Shown here: positions 1 to 11,800 of the stretch, piece by piece
How the letters are laid out: every line of letters starts with the position of its first letter
Position numbering within the stretch: the stretch's first letter is position 1
Assembly (NCBI RefSeq): GCF_902167145.1
Contig: NC_050104.1
Span: forward strand, 107,395,849 to 107,459,848
Direction of reading: 5' to 3'
DNA length: 64,000 bases
DNA from: Zea mays
Taxonomy: Eukaryota; Streptophyta; Magnoliopsida; Poales; Poaceae
Position numbers and translations under genes: made by a program
Notes under the pieces: generated by a model
Told to the model about the DNA's origin: nothing
Seen by the model: only the letters and a program-made list of their open reading frames with translations
Database searches by the model: none

Positions 1-152
1 AGCCCCTCACAGTATTAGTTTGTTTCTTTGTAACAAATTCAGACTGTGAAATGAACGAAGGCCTTTAGCTGAAGGTCCAAAAAACACCTTCCCTTCGCTA
101 GAATAGCGAGACATTATGTATTGTGGGGCCCATCGTTCAGTGGTGCTTTGTG

Positions 153-163
153 CATATATATGA
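153..163 (+). promoter_or_regulatory. TATA-like box of the antisense gene
   Basis: The string catatatatga lies about 125 bases before the ATG at 287. A TATA-like box sits at a comparable distance before the start of the homologous gene at 39641-42768. No expression evidence is available from sequence alone. Confidence 0.4.
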
Positions 164-286
164 CGGTTTGCGTTGAAAATATTTTTCGTGCTATCAAGCT
201 TTGTGTTGGGTTTGTCGTTTTAGCTTTCTGATTTTGTAACCGCGGTTGCTTTGTAGCTTTGGCTTTTTTTTGCAATCAACGTTGAG

Positions 287-2030
287 ATGGCCGAAGAAAA
301 GAAAAGCGTGGACCCCGCACTAGTTGGTTTCTATGAAGCCATGGAAAGGACCAATGTTGAGAAAATTACTGATGAGATGTTAGCTAGACTGTCTGGGTGT
401 TCTAATGACAATGAGGATTTTGATGTGGAGAGTGAAAACGATGTCTTCGAAGATCGGCTGTGGAGGCCAAGTCATGTTGTATTTAGAAAATCCACAGTTA
501 AGAGAGGACAAATTGAAGTAATGAAAGGTAAATATTTTCGTGACACAACTATAGTGAGGGTCGGAGGAGAGAATACTATTCCTCTTCCCAAAGTTGATGA
601 AGTGGTTGTTTTTAAGAGTTTTATGAAGGATGGCCTTCGGTTTCCCCTACATAAAATGCTTGTTGAAGTACTTAAAAGAGTTGAGATATATCTTCATCAA
701 CTCACCCCGAAGCTTTGGTCAAAATTGGGGTTTTCATTTGGGCAATAAGGAGCCAGGGGTTGGAACCGGACGCCGATTGTTTTTGTAATATACATGAATT
801 GTATTATCAGACGAAGGCAGTGGGGAAGGAACAATATCACAACAATTTTGGTTGCTATTCCTTCGTGTACCGCTCAGATGCAAGATGCCATGTTCCCACG
901 TTTCGCAAGAAATGGCCAGGATCTTGGATGAAGCAATGGTTCGATGTTAAGATTGATTTGGTTGAGAGGGAGGATGTAAAAGATATAATTCAGCGTCCAA
1001 TACGATCTCGCTTCGGCATCCGAAGGCCCTTGATCGTGAATAATGATAAATGTCAAACCTTCCTGGTAGCCTTCAACACTGTGTGCAGCTACATTGGCAC
1101 CAAAGACTTGGTCCCAGAACATATAGCTTTCAAAGTGTCGCCCCTTGTTAACGAATGGGAAATGCCAAAGGAGACTATTGATAGCTCAAGCGAAGGTGGC
1201 CTGGTTTATTTGAATTATACATACTGGTACAAAAGTCAATTTGGGGAGCCAGATGACAAATGGCTCGAGGCTATTGAGGCAAATATTGATGATTTGTTGG
1301 GGGCATATACGAAGGCTGAGGACAAAGCCATGAATACTGCCTTCGGTGACCGTGGAAAGAAAAAGCTGAATAGAGTTTTTGACGTTTTTGGCTTTGTGTA
1401 CCCCGATTATTGCTTTCCGGCTCAGAAGCAAGAGGCGAAGAGAAGGATTGCATCAACTGCCCCTTCTACTGCGTCGAAATCCAAAAGAATGAAGATTGTA
1501 ACTCATTGGCCAAAGTCTTTTGTTTTGGAGAGAGCTGCTGCACTGCCTGCTGCAGAAGGTTCAAAGGTAGAGACTGTTGAATCTGTCGAAGCTACCCTCT
1601 CAGCTTTGGAGGTAATACCCTATGCGACAGCTGAAGCTACCACCGCTCAACTGGAGAAGTTAAAATCAGAAAGTTTGAAAAGTGATCAGCAGTCGAAGCT
1701 ACAAATTTCTCCATTACTGTCGGAGTTGCCAAGGACAGCAACTATTCCAGCGACGACTCCTAGGAAAGGGAGGAGAATGGTCAATGTTCTAGACGATGTT
1801 CTGAAACCTTTGAATGTGGCTACTCCTATTCCTAGTAGGGTTTCCGAAGACAAGGTTGAAGAATTGGGAGAAATTGTCGCTACAAGCGCTTCTCCTGCCC
1901 GCGCTGAGGCCAGACCTTCAAAAACTAGACTAATAGAGCAAGTTGAGGAAAGTCTGCCAGAGAAGTTAACAATGTCGATACCTGAAGGGGCGTCGACCGA
2001 AGATCTTGATTTTATGCCTTGCTACAGTGT
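287..2030 (+). pseudogene. Antisense retroelement gene (PF04195-like), frameshifted and truncated
   Basis: This reading starts at the ATG at 287 and matches the N-terminal two thirds of the minus-strand gene at 39641-42768, sharing short blocks such as RPSH, LHQLTP, SQGL.PDA, KEQYHNNFGCYSFV and VPTFRK.WPG. Residues 1-140 are in one frame. About one base is missing near 706, so the rest continues in another frame from about 715. A basic stretch with KSKRMK (near 1475-1500) could be a nuclear signal. Similarity ends near 2030, before the coiled-coil part, so the copy is broken twice. The gene lies opposite to the direction of its host element. The molecular function of this family is unknown to me; the family is annotated as 'putative gypsy type transposon'. 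Confidence 0.75.
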
Positions 2031-2257
2031 GCTCTCACCAAGCCCGGATGGCACCTTCCCTAGCATGCCTCTGCCGACCTCACCTTGCCTTCGAGGCACG
2101 TCAAGCCCCTACCTACACACAAGCCCCTCTCCATGGCTATAGAAGCTGGAGCATACACATCATGGCCGCCAGATGCCCCTTTCCAAAATTTGCCAACACC
2201 AAGTCTTCTTTGAATTGTCCAATTGTTGCCAAATGGTGAAGCTCAAGGTAACTGTCT
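2031..2257. other. Unassigned segment between gypsy remnant and MULE
   Basis: This is not similar to the relative gypsy element and not part of the MULE. Short open stretches exist, but none is convincing. With 3642-3672 and the DNA after 22289 it forms the locus into which the MULE and LINE were inserted. Confidence 0.4.
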
Positions 2258-2266
2258 CTAGCCTGC

Positions 2267-2447
2267 GAGAAATTTGCCATTATGAAAGTCCATAGGTGCG
2301 GCTTCAACGAAATGGAGGTTTAGAGGAGGGATTCGCCGTTATGAAAAACTAGAGGAAAGCCCACACTCTGAAATGGACATGACGACTGCATTACCGGATA
2401 ACGTCGATGATTAATCGAGTGATACTCACGCCGTCTCTCATACATCC
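2267..2447 (+). repeat. MULE left terminal inverted repeat
   Basis: About 181 bp, matching the reverse complement of 3452-3632 with roughly a dozen or so mismatches by eye. Mutator transposases bind within such long ends. Confidence 0.9.
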
Positions 2448-2529
2448 TGGCCTGGGTCAGTGTCCATCCCTCCCTGTCCCTGCCCGCCACTTCGTGTGCT
2501 CTCCATCCCTCTTCCGTCCCCATGTCGCG

Positions 2530-3420
2530 TCGCCGCCGCTTACTTCTCCACTTTTTTGACTGTTTTTCCTACCGTCCTAGTTATAGGCTCCACCGAGGGG
2601 GATGGAAGCGCATTGCCGGACGCGGAGCAGCAGTAGCAGCGGCAGCCAAGCAGGCGGGGGATCTGGATCCGAGGCTCTACCATCGGGCTCCTCACGGCAG
2701 CGACGACGGAGAAGGAGGCGGAGCGCAGCAAGACGCAGATGAGCAGCAGCAGCATGGCGGGCCGACCATCGGGTTCACGCCCGGTACCGGCTTCTCCGGG
2801 ATCCGCATCCCTAGCAGGATACAGGGCGGCGAGGAGCACAACAGCGGCAATGGCGACAAGTCGCCGCCGCCGCTGTCTGTTTCCTCGGCTTCTCGCCAGT
2901 GACAGGCTGACAGCAGCAGTGGAGCACAGATTACTCCAACCAACCAGCATGACCATTAATTAGTGCACCGTGTATCACTATAATCTCACACGCCAGCTCC
3001 TCAACATGCACCCTTGTTGCGAGAGTCTCTCTCGTGATTCTTCTTCGTTGTAGCACTGTATTTTGCCACCACAGGATTGCCGTCCGGAAGCGGCGGCGTC
3101 CGGCTGTGGGGGCGCAGCAGGTGCGGGAGGAGCAGGCGGCGCCTCGGGCTCGGAGTAGCCTTGGACGACGGAGGGCGAGGAGCGGGCGGCAGCGCGGCGG
3201 AGCCCCTGCTGCTAGGCCCGTGGGGCTCGCGGAGCCGGTCCGACGCGTCGCGCAGGTGGCCCATGAGCTTGGCCCGGAGCGCCTCGATCCCGCCGTCGTA
3301 TGGCGTGGCGTCGGCCCCGATGGCTTGGGCCCGGCGGTGGGACGAGGATGACAGGCTCGGGTGGGCTACGCGCATCACCGACGAGGACGAGCGTCAGGTG
3401 CGAGCGGCGGCGACTTGAGC
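2530..3420. other. GC-rich captured sequence inside the MULE
   Basis: Two GC-rich blocks (about 2590-2900 and 3070-3420) are joined by a more AT-rich stretch. Both strands are open for long distances because of base composition, so frame alone proves little. The minus strand of 3070-3380 has the most protein-like reading, with a segment ATPYDGGIEALRAKLMGHL followed by Ser/Pro-rich sequence. I do not recognise the parent genes. Capture of GC-rich 5' gene ends is typical of Pack-MULEs. Confidence 0.5.
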
Positions 3421-3451
3421 GTCAGTTTCTGTTAGCGAGAATAGAGGTAAC

Positions 3452-3632
3452 GGATGAATGAGAGACGGCGTGAGTATCACTCGATTAATCATCGACGTTA
3501 CCTGGTAATGTAGTTGTCATGTCCATTTCAGAGTGTGGGCTTTCCTCTAGTTTTTCATAATGGCGAATCCCTCTCCTAAGCCTCTATTTCGTCGAAGCCG
3601 CACCCGTGGATTTTCATAATGGCAAATTTCTC
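3452..3632 (-). repeat. MULE right terminal inverted repeat
   Basis: Reverse complement of the left end, immediately followed by the second copy of the 9-bp target duplication at 3633-3641. Confidence 0.9.
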
Positions 3633-3672
3633 CTAGCCTGCTGACCTACTGTGTCATCCGCATGGTGGATCT

Positions 3673-3687
3673 TCCGACAAAGCAACT
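3673..3687 (+). repeat. LINE target-site duplication, left copy
   Basis: TCCGACAAAGCAACT occurs here and again at 22275-22289. The left copy abuts a run of eight T (3687-3694), the complement of the LINE poly(A) tail. The final T could belong to the tail. Confidence 0.85.
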
Positions 3688-3824
3688 TTTTTTTGATAAG
3701 GAAGATTTTTCATTGCATCTAAAAGTTTGATACAAATCGTCTCCGGGCCTCTACAACAATAAGATGCACACAGCCTAGAAAAGAAAGAAAAAGAGAAAAG
3801 AAAAAGAACATGGTAAGCACATTC

Positions 3825-6800
3825 TTAATGGCTGTCAATCCTACGACTAGAACGCCACCCATGTGCCTGAGATAAGAACTTCGTAGCCACCTGCTCCAAA
3901 CGTTGTGAAGCTTCCATCACAATAGACTGTTGATCGTGCCTCTGCAGTACAACCCAAGACCGTAGCCAGTGGGTAGTAGTGAAAATAACCTGCAAAGGAG
4001 ACATATTAAATTTCTTTTGAAAAACCAGATCATTCCTACTAAGCCAGAGTGACCAACAGATGGTTGCTACTCCTAGTAGGGCTAAATTTTTTAATTTTTT
4101 GTCAAATTGTGAAAGCCAATTCCCGAACATATTTGAAGTGGAAGTTGGTTTTGGGATTCCTAACGCCCAAAACATCATGCTCCATACCATACGAGCAAAT
4201 CGGCATTCGAAAAACAAGTGCTGAATTGTTTCATTGCCTTGACAGAAATTACATGCTTTACTTCCCTTCCAATTTCGTTTAGCTAGGTTGTCTTTGGTGA
4301 GGAGCACTCCCCTACGAAGATACCATAGAAAAATCTTGATTTTGAGGGGTGCTTTTATTCTCCATAGTCTCTTATTTAGGTTTGGTACCTCTTCTTTGAT
4401 AAGGGCCAGATAAAGAGACTTTACCGAGAATTGACCATTTGGGTGCAAGTTCCAACGAAAAATATCTTGATCTTGTGTTAATGGTATGTTAACAAGCTTT
4501 TGGCGCAACTCATTCCAAGCAACAAGCTTAGACCCAAATAGAGATCGCCTCCAAGCTAGATTTATGTTGTCTGATTTTAATACTGTTTCAACTGTCTCGA
4601 ATTTCCTTCGAACAATGTTATATAAAGAGGGGTACTGGGTTTTTAAAGCTATGCCGCCTAGCCACCTGTCTTCCCAGAATCTTACTTGTGATCCATTCCT
4701 GATTTCGAAGATTCCAAAGCGAAGAAAGTCTTGCTTCACCTTCATCAGCCCCGACCAGAAATGTGAGTCCCCTGGTTTCCATTCAACATGTACTAGTGGT
4801 TTGGATCCAAGGTATTTGTTTCTAAGCAATTGTTGCCACTTTCCTTCCGTAGTTAGGAGTTTAAACAACCATTTACTTAGCAGGGCCTTATTCTTTAAAT
4901 TGAGATCCATGATGCCCAAACCCCCTTGGTCCTTAGGTTGACAAAGGACGTTCCATTTAGCTAGGCGGTATTTTTTTTGTTCCCATCACTTTGCCAATAG
5001 AAACGAGATCGAAAGTAGTCAAGCTTCTTGAGCACACCTTTTGGAGCAAGAAAAAAGGACATCATATACATGGGAAGACTATTCAAAACTGAGTTGATTA
5101 AGGTTAGCCTTCCCCCGATTGATAAATGTTTTCCTTTCCAGCTACTAAGCCTTTTTTCAAATCTTTCCTCTACCTCCCTCCAATCAGTAGTTTTCAACTT
5201 CCTATAATGAATAGGAATACCCAAATACCTTAGAGGGAACTCTCCTTTTTTACACCCAAAAATATCTCTATACAATTGCTCTTGGTCTTGTGCTGCACCA
5301 AAGCACAATATTTCGCTCTTGTGAAAGTTGATTTTTAGTCCCGAGATTTGTTCAAAGACAAAAAGCAACAATTTCATATTGTGAGCCTTTTCCAGATCAT
5401 GTTCTAAGAATAGGATGGTGTCGTCCACATATTGAAGGATAGATAAACCTCCATCTATTAAGTGGGGCACAACTCCACCGACTTGTCCTTCCATATTTGC
5501 CCTTTTAATTATTATAGCCAACATATCTGCTACAATATTAAAAAGGAGGGGTGAAAGTGGGTCTCCTTGCCTAAGGCCTTTCTTCGTTTGAAAATAATGG
5601 CCTATCTCATCATTAACGTTTATAGCCACACTACCTCCTGAGATGAAGGTCTTCATCCAAGATATCCATCTTAGAGAGAAACCCTTCATCCGTAGAGTTT
5701 GGTACAAGAAAGGCCACTTAACCTTGTCGTATGCCTTCTCAAAATCTATCTTGAAAATTACCCCATCAAGCTTTCTTCTATGTAGCTCATGGATTGTTTC
5801 ATGTAGGATTACTACTCCTTCTAGGATATTTCGTCCTCGCATGAAAGCGGTTTGAGTAGGGTTCACTATTTTGTCTGCCACTAGATTCAACCTGTTTGTA
5901 GCGACCTTGGTGAAGATCTTGTAACTAACATTCAAGAGGCAAATGGGCCTATATTGCTGTATTAGATTCGCATCTTGTATTTTAGGTATCAGGGTGATTA
6001 CACCAAAGTTCAGGCTAAACAATGGTAGATCACCCCTATGCAGGTCCTCAAACATTTGCAGCATGTCATACTTAATAATATCCCAAAATTTTTGGTAAAA
6101 CTCTGTTGGGAAACCATCTGGACCTGGAGCTTTATTTCGCTCCATTTGAAATATAGCATCTTTTATCTCCTTCTCTAAAAAGGTCTCGATAAGATGTTTT
6201 CTTCTCTAGTGACCTGAGGAATGTCCTGGATCCATTCCTCATCTAAGGAGAAATGCGAGTTCCCAGGTTCTCCAAAGAGCTCCTTATAGAATTGTGTAAT
6301 GTATGTTTTGAGATTATTTTGTCCTTCTATTACCCCATCTTCATGATCCAAAGAGAAGATTCTTTTTTTTCGATATTTGTCGTTTGCCACCATATGGAAA
6401 TACCGGGAATTATTGTCTCCTAGTAATATATTTTTTACTTTGGCTCTTTGATAGAATCTTATTTCTTCATCTCTGAGGAGGGAGGATAGCTGATATCTGG
6501 CTTGTTTGAGTTGATTTCGTTCAGCCTCAGTCAATATCCTATCCTCAGCTGAAGTGTCCAAGTCAGTAATGATTGCTTGGAGTTGACCTTTTTTAGTTTT
6601 ATACTCCCCACTAGCATTAGATGCCCAGCCACGGAGCATTTTTCGTAGCGCCCCTAGTTTATGATTCCAATGTTGCACAGAGTTTTTCCCTTTGGTTGGT
6701 CTGTTCCAGCAATGAACGACTTTATCGAAAAAGTCTTCCTGGTTGAACCAGCTTAGTTCAAATTTGAACTGCCTAGGCTTGCCCAAGAATGCCTGAGTTC

Positions 6801-7497
6801 CAGTGTCTAACAGAAGGGGGGTATGGTCTGAAACACCACGATCAAGTGCCTGAACTGTTACCAAAGGAAACTTAAATTCCCACTCGGATGTCATAAGGAC
6901 CCTGTCCAATTTTTCAAGGGTCTGACATGGGAGAGAGTTAGCCCAAGTAAAGCGTCGCCCAGTTAGTTCGATCTCCCTTAGATCAAAGCTGTCAATTACA
7001 GCATTAAACAAAAAGGGCCAACGCTCGCTATACCTATTGTTATTCTTTTCTTTGCTATTCCTCAAGATGTTAAAATCTCCCCCAATAAGAGTGGGCCAAG
7101 AGTTGTCCTGACAAGTTCTAACCAATTCGGCAAGGAATGCTGGTTTGAATTCATCTTGAGCCGGTCCGTAAACTGCCATTAGAATCCAGTTGAATTTGTC
7201 CAATTTATTGCTGAGATGGAACTTTATATAAAATTCCCCTTCGACAACAAGAGACAAATCGAACATTGTGGCATTAACTCCTAAAAGAATACCCCCTGAT
7301 CTTCCACGTGGTGGTAAACTATGCCAAACAAAATCTACACCTCCTGTGAGTCGTGTAAGATTCGAACTAGAGATGTCCTGTTTACCAGTTTCCATCACGG
7401 CAACGAATTCAAGATTATGTTCCTTTACTGCATCAGATATATATCGGATTTTAGCCAAGTCCAAAAGACCTCTGCTATTCCAAAAGAGTCCTTTCAT
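3825..7497 (-). pseudogene. LINE ORF2: endonuclease, reverse transcriptase, zf-RVT
   Basis: Translation starts at the ATG at 7497, overlapping the ORF1 stop. Residues 1-240 form an apurinic-type endonuclease (WNSRGL at the start, ETGK, GGDFNIL, SDHTPLL). The reverse transcriptase follows, with KAPGPDGFP, the FEKAYDKV region, QGDPLSPLLF and the catalytic YVDDT. The last third (3825-4919) is the zf-RVT domain, with WRIKAP, CNFC and HLFFEC, which lies at the C-terminus of plant L1 ORF2. It nicks DNA and copies the LINE RNA at the nick. Frameshifts lie near 6178 and at a run of eight T at 4971-4978. No RNase H domain is evident after zf-RVT. Confidence 0.92.
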
Positions 7498-8042
7498 TGA
7501 GAACTATGTGGTTTATTTGTCATACAGTTCTTTTGTTTTTTTCTTGAGGTTTTATGCTTCCGATTGGAAGCCACTAGATCACATAGTTTTGTGTCTAGCT
7601 CCTCCTTTTCATGGGCTGTCTCAGCTACATCTTGAATCAAATGTGCGAACAGGTCACTTTCTGAGTAAGTGGCCTCGTCATCACTTGATTCAAAAAGGGA
7701 ATTATCATTTGGATTATTTATATCCCTTTCCCTATCTTTTTCTGCTTGCCTTAATGTTTCAAATGCCTCTTCAATCCCTATCCCATTTCCTCCTATATTA
7801 ATCCCTATCTTGGATAAATTTGTAATGATATTCTGACTTGATAGGTTATATATTGTAAAACGACCTTGGGATTGAGAATTACCTGTTGCATGAGGTCCTG
7901 GGCATGGAGATGTATTATACTGCTTAAATCCGGCAGCAATACTGGATACTCCTTTCACATCCAAATTGCGAGCAGCAGCACGATTCATTGCCTTCTCTAA
8001 TGAATCCATATCTGCAGTGGAGGATCCATTAATCAATGGTAC
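7494..8042 (-). pseudogene. LINE ORF1, C-terminal part (after the gypsy insertion)
   Basis: This is about 180 codons, ending with a stop that overlaps the ORF2 start codon. It continues the frame of the plus-coordinate segment starting at 19085; the GGTAC duplication sits at the joint. The sequence is rich in Asn, Ser and acidic residues, then basic at the end (NRKHKTSRKKQ). There is no enzymatic domain. It is recognised only by its position and by continuity across the insertion. Confidence 0.8.
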
Positions 8043-8517
8043 TGTTGGAACTTGCTCTCAGTTGCAAGGGGATCCAACAAGGGTGAACAGTGACGTTTAT
8101 AGGGTTCTCGCGCAAGATGGCAATAGCTCTGTTAATCTGGCCTCTCACGGGCACTGTGCGGGGGTATTTATAGGTATCTGAGCGCCCAGCGCCTTGTGTT
8201 AAGGACGCATGTGCCCTCAGACACCTAGGTTATCCCCAGAATATTCCCATAAAGCAGGGTTACAGACTGTAATTACAGGAATGCCTTTACAAATTAGGCC
8301 CGTAACACGCAGCGGCCACGCAGGGCCCGTTACAATGGGCCGGATCGCACGTGGGCCTCCGAGCTGGACGAGGCCGCACGGTGGGATGAACTCGTCGCAG
8401 GCCTTCGTCTGATGTCGTATTGAGCGAAGGATGTCCCTACCCGTTTTGTCTCCGTCGGACCAGCGACTGCAGCGAAGGCCACGAGCGAAGGGTGGCGTCT
8501 TTGCCTTCGCCCCAACA
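8043..8517 (-). repeat. 3' LTR of the Tat-like element
   Basis: 475 bp, ending in inverted TGTTGG/CCAACA. It matches 18610-19084 with about ten substitutions. The TATA-like box sits around 8161-8175 on the complementary strand. Confidence 0.93.
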
Positions 8518-8532
8518 TTTGCCCTCCGAGGG
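8518..8532 (-). promoter_or_regulatory. Polypurine tract
   Basis: Read on the minus strand, CCCTCGGAGGGCAAA directly abuts the 3' LTR. This is the usual place for the plus-strand primer of reverse transcription. Confidence 0.6.
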
Positions 8533-8718
8533 ACCAGTTCGACAAAGTCACCTGGTGCCGAAGACGTCGCTAGATGGCGGAGACGCTGCCCTCGCTCGAA
8601 GTGGTTCCGCGGGGGTTTTTGACATGACCATTGATTGACACCGTACTGTTGGATTGCGGGTTTCCCGAAGCGCCGCGCCCTGTTGGATTGCGGGTTTCCC
8701 GAAGCGCCGCGCCCTGTC

Positions 8719-8726
8719 TATAAAAG
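8719..8726 (+). promoter_or_regulatory. TATA box of the antisense gene
   Basis: TATAAAAG lies 163-170 bases before the first ATG of the antisense gene at 8889. It is about 200 bp inside the 3' LTR and independent of the LTR promoter, which faces the other way. Confidence 0.6.
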
Positions 8727-8888
8727 GGGGCGGGGGTCGGTGCTTTTTGAACTTCACTTTCCGCGCTCCGTGAAAACCCTAGCCGCCTTTTCCACCGTCT
8801 TGCTGCTCGTCTGCCCTCCTTGCTCTTGTTCGCCGGAGTTCTGGCTCGAGTGAAGCAAACCGCCCGCCGCCGCCGATGGTACGTAGCG

Positions 8889-11800
8889 ATGCCGACCTCT
8901 TCTTCTTCTGCTGCCGCTACGCCGCCGGCCGACGCCTCGTCTGAGGAGACGATGAGTACTTTGGTGGCGGAGGAGTTGCGCGCCGGCGATACGGTGGATT
9001 TTGGTGTATCGCGGATGTCGTCGGTCCGCGTGCAAGATATGCAGCGGCTGGGTTACTTTGGCGGCGGAGTTGCTCGTGTCCCGGGGACGGAGGAAGTCCC
9101 CGAGCCGGAAGGCGAGTTGGTTGTGTTCGAGGCGTTCTTCGCCGCCGGTCTCCGCCTGCCTGCGCATCGATTTGTTGGAGAAGTCCTGCGCAGATTTAAC
9201 GTTCAGATCCATCAGCTAACTCCGAATGCCGTGGTGGCTCTGTCGAAGTATGTCTGGGTGACGACTTCGTACGGCGGACAGCCATCAGTCGAAGTCTTTG
9301 CGAAGTACTATTGCCTGCACTGGCAGAAGAGGATGATTGGAGATGAAGTTGCCCAGTTTGGGTCCTGTACGTTTACGCCGAAGACCGGCAAGACCACGAT
9401 GGAGGTAGTCGAGTTGGTTCCTTGCGCCCGCAACAAGTGGGGCAATTGGAATGAGTTCTGGTTTTATGTCGCGGAGGGTACCGTCGAAGACCATGAGGGG
9501 CTCCCCGTGTCCGAGATGTGCTCGCATTTTTACTCAGCGTACCCGCCCTTTGAGGTGGCGGAGGAGGATGCGGACGAAGGGGCCCTTCGGTGCGCCGCCG
9601 GCCTAAGCAGTGGGCGTGATTTGGTTGAAGAATTTGTGGCGTACGGGGTATGGCCTTTGGCGCATGGTTGGGCGTTGGGCGAAGTGTGCCCTCGCCAGAT
9701 GCCTTCCCATGGTGGGAAGCTGGTGCGAAGTCCTGCCTTCGCGCTGGATCTGCAAGGCCGCGATCCGGCCGCCTTTGTGCGTGAGGCGGAGGATGGGGCG
9801 GTGCGGATCGTTGGTCGGTACATGCCGAGGACAGAGGGCCAGCGTAGCTGGGATATCCGCGGGTCGAATGACCGTTTGAACAAGGTTTTTGAATTGAATC
9901 GACTGCCATATGACGGCTATCCCGGGCAAGACGATGTGGATCGCCGCGGGAAGAAGCCGGTGGTAGAGTCTGGAGACGACCCTGCGTCGGCGGCCGCCCC
10001 ATCCTCTAAGAAGAGGAGACTAGGTACTGCTATGGGAGGACTTGGGGTTTCCGATGGTTTTGCTAGAGAATTGATGAGGACATGCGCGGCCCCGGGGGGA
10101 AGGATGTCTTAGCCCGAGCTCCGGAAGTCTTCGGCGCGGATGCTGAGGGTTACCGGGGGTTGGTGGCCTAGGAATGTTCCTATCCCCCGCGCGGCCGGCG
10201 AAGACTTTTTTACATCTCGCATGGTTCGTAAATGGAAGGTGTTTCCTTACGGGCGGAATATTGCTGCTGTTGTGTCGGCAGTGATGGACAAGGATCGCCA
10301 GGGAGCCGCACAGAAGCGCCAGGCGGTTGTCAGGCTTCAAGAAGTCAGGCCGAAGAGGCAGCGAGGGGCTGCGAAGGCTGCTGCCCCCGGCGGAGGCAAG
10401 CCGCCGCTGGCGGCAAAGTCGGCCGTCCCTGCGTCTAGCAAGGCGCCGGAGGCTGCGGCTGGCACCGGTGGCTCCAAGTCTGCGAAGGCTGTGCCGGCGC
10501 CCAGCAGGGTGCCGGAGGTCGCGAAGGCGGCCCGAGGGTTGCCGTCGCCGGGCAAGCACGTCGCCGACTTCGCCACCGATATTAGTGTGGACGACTATCT
10601 GGGTGGTAAGCCGTTGGCCCGAGGTTTTTTTTTTATTCGTTGGTATGTCGCAGGGTCGGACGAAGGCCAACTTGTTGTTGTTGCGCCCGCCGTGGCGACC
10701 ATGGCGGCTGCCGTAGTGCCAAAGGCGAAGGGCGGCGCTCTTAGTGCCGGAGGCGAGATGCCGGCACTCGCTGCCGTCAGGGACGAGGCGGGCGCTGTGT
10801 CCCGCCGGCTGAAGGAGGTGAAGGAGGCACTAAGTCAGGTACGTTGAGCTAGACTTCGGTTTTTTTTGGCTTTGTTGGGGCCGCGGTCTTACGTGTGTTT
10901 TGCAGGCGGCTGCCTTCGCAGACCGCGCGGCGTCGGGGGCGCTCACGGCAGTTGTGTCTGCCGAAGTCGAGAGACTTCGGACGCAACATGCTGACGCCGT
11001 GCGGGAAAAATCGGCCGCCGACAGTAAGTGCCGCAAGCTGGCGGACAAGGTGGCCGCACTGGAGGGGGAGAAGACTGACCTCCGGCGCCAACTGGCGGGG
11101 GAGAGGAGGGAGGCCAATGAGGCCCTCGCCCAGGCGCAGACTGCGCTGGCGGAGGCAAAGTTGGCGTGGGCGGAGGGCAATCTTGCCAGGGAGCGCGCCG
11201 AGCAGTTGGAGGAGCGGCTCAGCGCCCTGCAGAGCCGTGTGGAGAGGGCCGAGGCCGCGGCGCGCACGGAGGCTGAGCGGACGCACAAACAACTTATGGA
11301 TTCATACCGTGAGCTGGGCGCGCAGACCGCTGAGTTCGAAGTGTCGGACCGAGAGCCCGGACTTCGCTGCCTGGAGTGGGTACAGGAGGAGTTGCAGGCA
11401 CTCCCCACTATCGTGGAGGGGTTTATGTCTTATGCTTCCCTGATTACCTGCGAGGGGGCGATGAACGCGCTCTCTCGCGAAGGGTGCCGGCACTATGAGG
11501 TCTTCGACCAGGCTGATGAGGATTTCGAGCGAGATATCTACAAGGTTGAGGACCCTATAGTGAAGGAATCCGCCGGAGCCATCTACGACCGGATGTGGGG
11601 TCCGCACGGTCGAGAGGTGGTCAGGGAGCGGGCCGAGACGGCGAGGGCTCAGGTAACGTTTGGCTTTTGTTTGATATTTGTTGGATGTGGGCTATGTATG
11701 GGTTTGCTGAATTTGTGTGCTGTGTCTCAGGCGGCGCGTGGCGAGAGGGTGGATGATTTCGGGGCGTTGAACAGCGCGCTGCCTGACCCGGAGTCGAACC

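Larger units (their letters stand above)
1..2030 (-). mobile_element. 3' internal part of a Tat-like Ty3/gypsy element (LTR outside window)
   Basis: The first 290 bases match, in reverse orientation, the region just inside the 3' LTR of the element at 36360-43742 (its 42769-43072). The window opens on the complement of a polypurine tract (agcccctcac against gcgaggggct there), so the LTR should begin about two bases upstream of position 1. The element runs on the minus strand and the only gene seen in it is the plus-strand antisense gene. Similarity to the relative stops near 2030, so gag and pol are missing here. What cut it is not visible. The family name is uncertain. Confidence 0.75.
2267..3632. 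mobile_element. Mutator-like element, non-autonomous (Pack-MULE-like)
   Basis: The element is 1366 bp with near-identical inverted ends of about 181 bp (2267-2447 and 3452-3632). It is flanked by a perfect 9-bp direct repeat CTAGCCTGC (2258-2266 and 3633-3641), the length made by Mutator-superfamily transposases. The ends begin GAGAAATTTGCCATTATG, which resembles classical Mu termini (GAGATAATTGCCATTAT). No transposase is encoded. The roughly 1 kb interior is much more GC-rich than the flanks and looks like captured gene sequence, the definition of a Pack-MULE. It interrupts the unassigned DNA shared with 2031-2257. Confidence 0.9.

Noticed and set aside
2530..3420. Several long open frames on both strands
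   Set aside because: GC-rich composition opens all frames; no domain or codon signal separates them, and they lie in a Pack-MULE interior.
3642..3672. Helitron end (CTAG-type terminus near the MULE flank)
   Set aside because: The CTAG belongs to the 9-bp MULE duplication; no hairpin or 5' TC end was found.
8820..8888. Upstream extension of the antisense gene before 8889
   Set aside because: Open, but without an ATG; the first in-frame ATG is at 8889.
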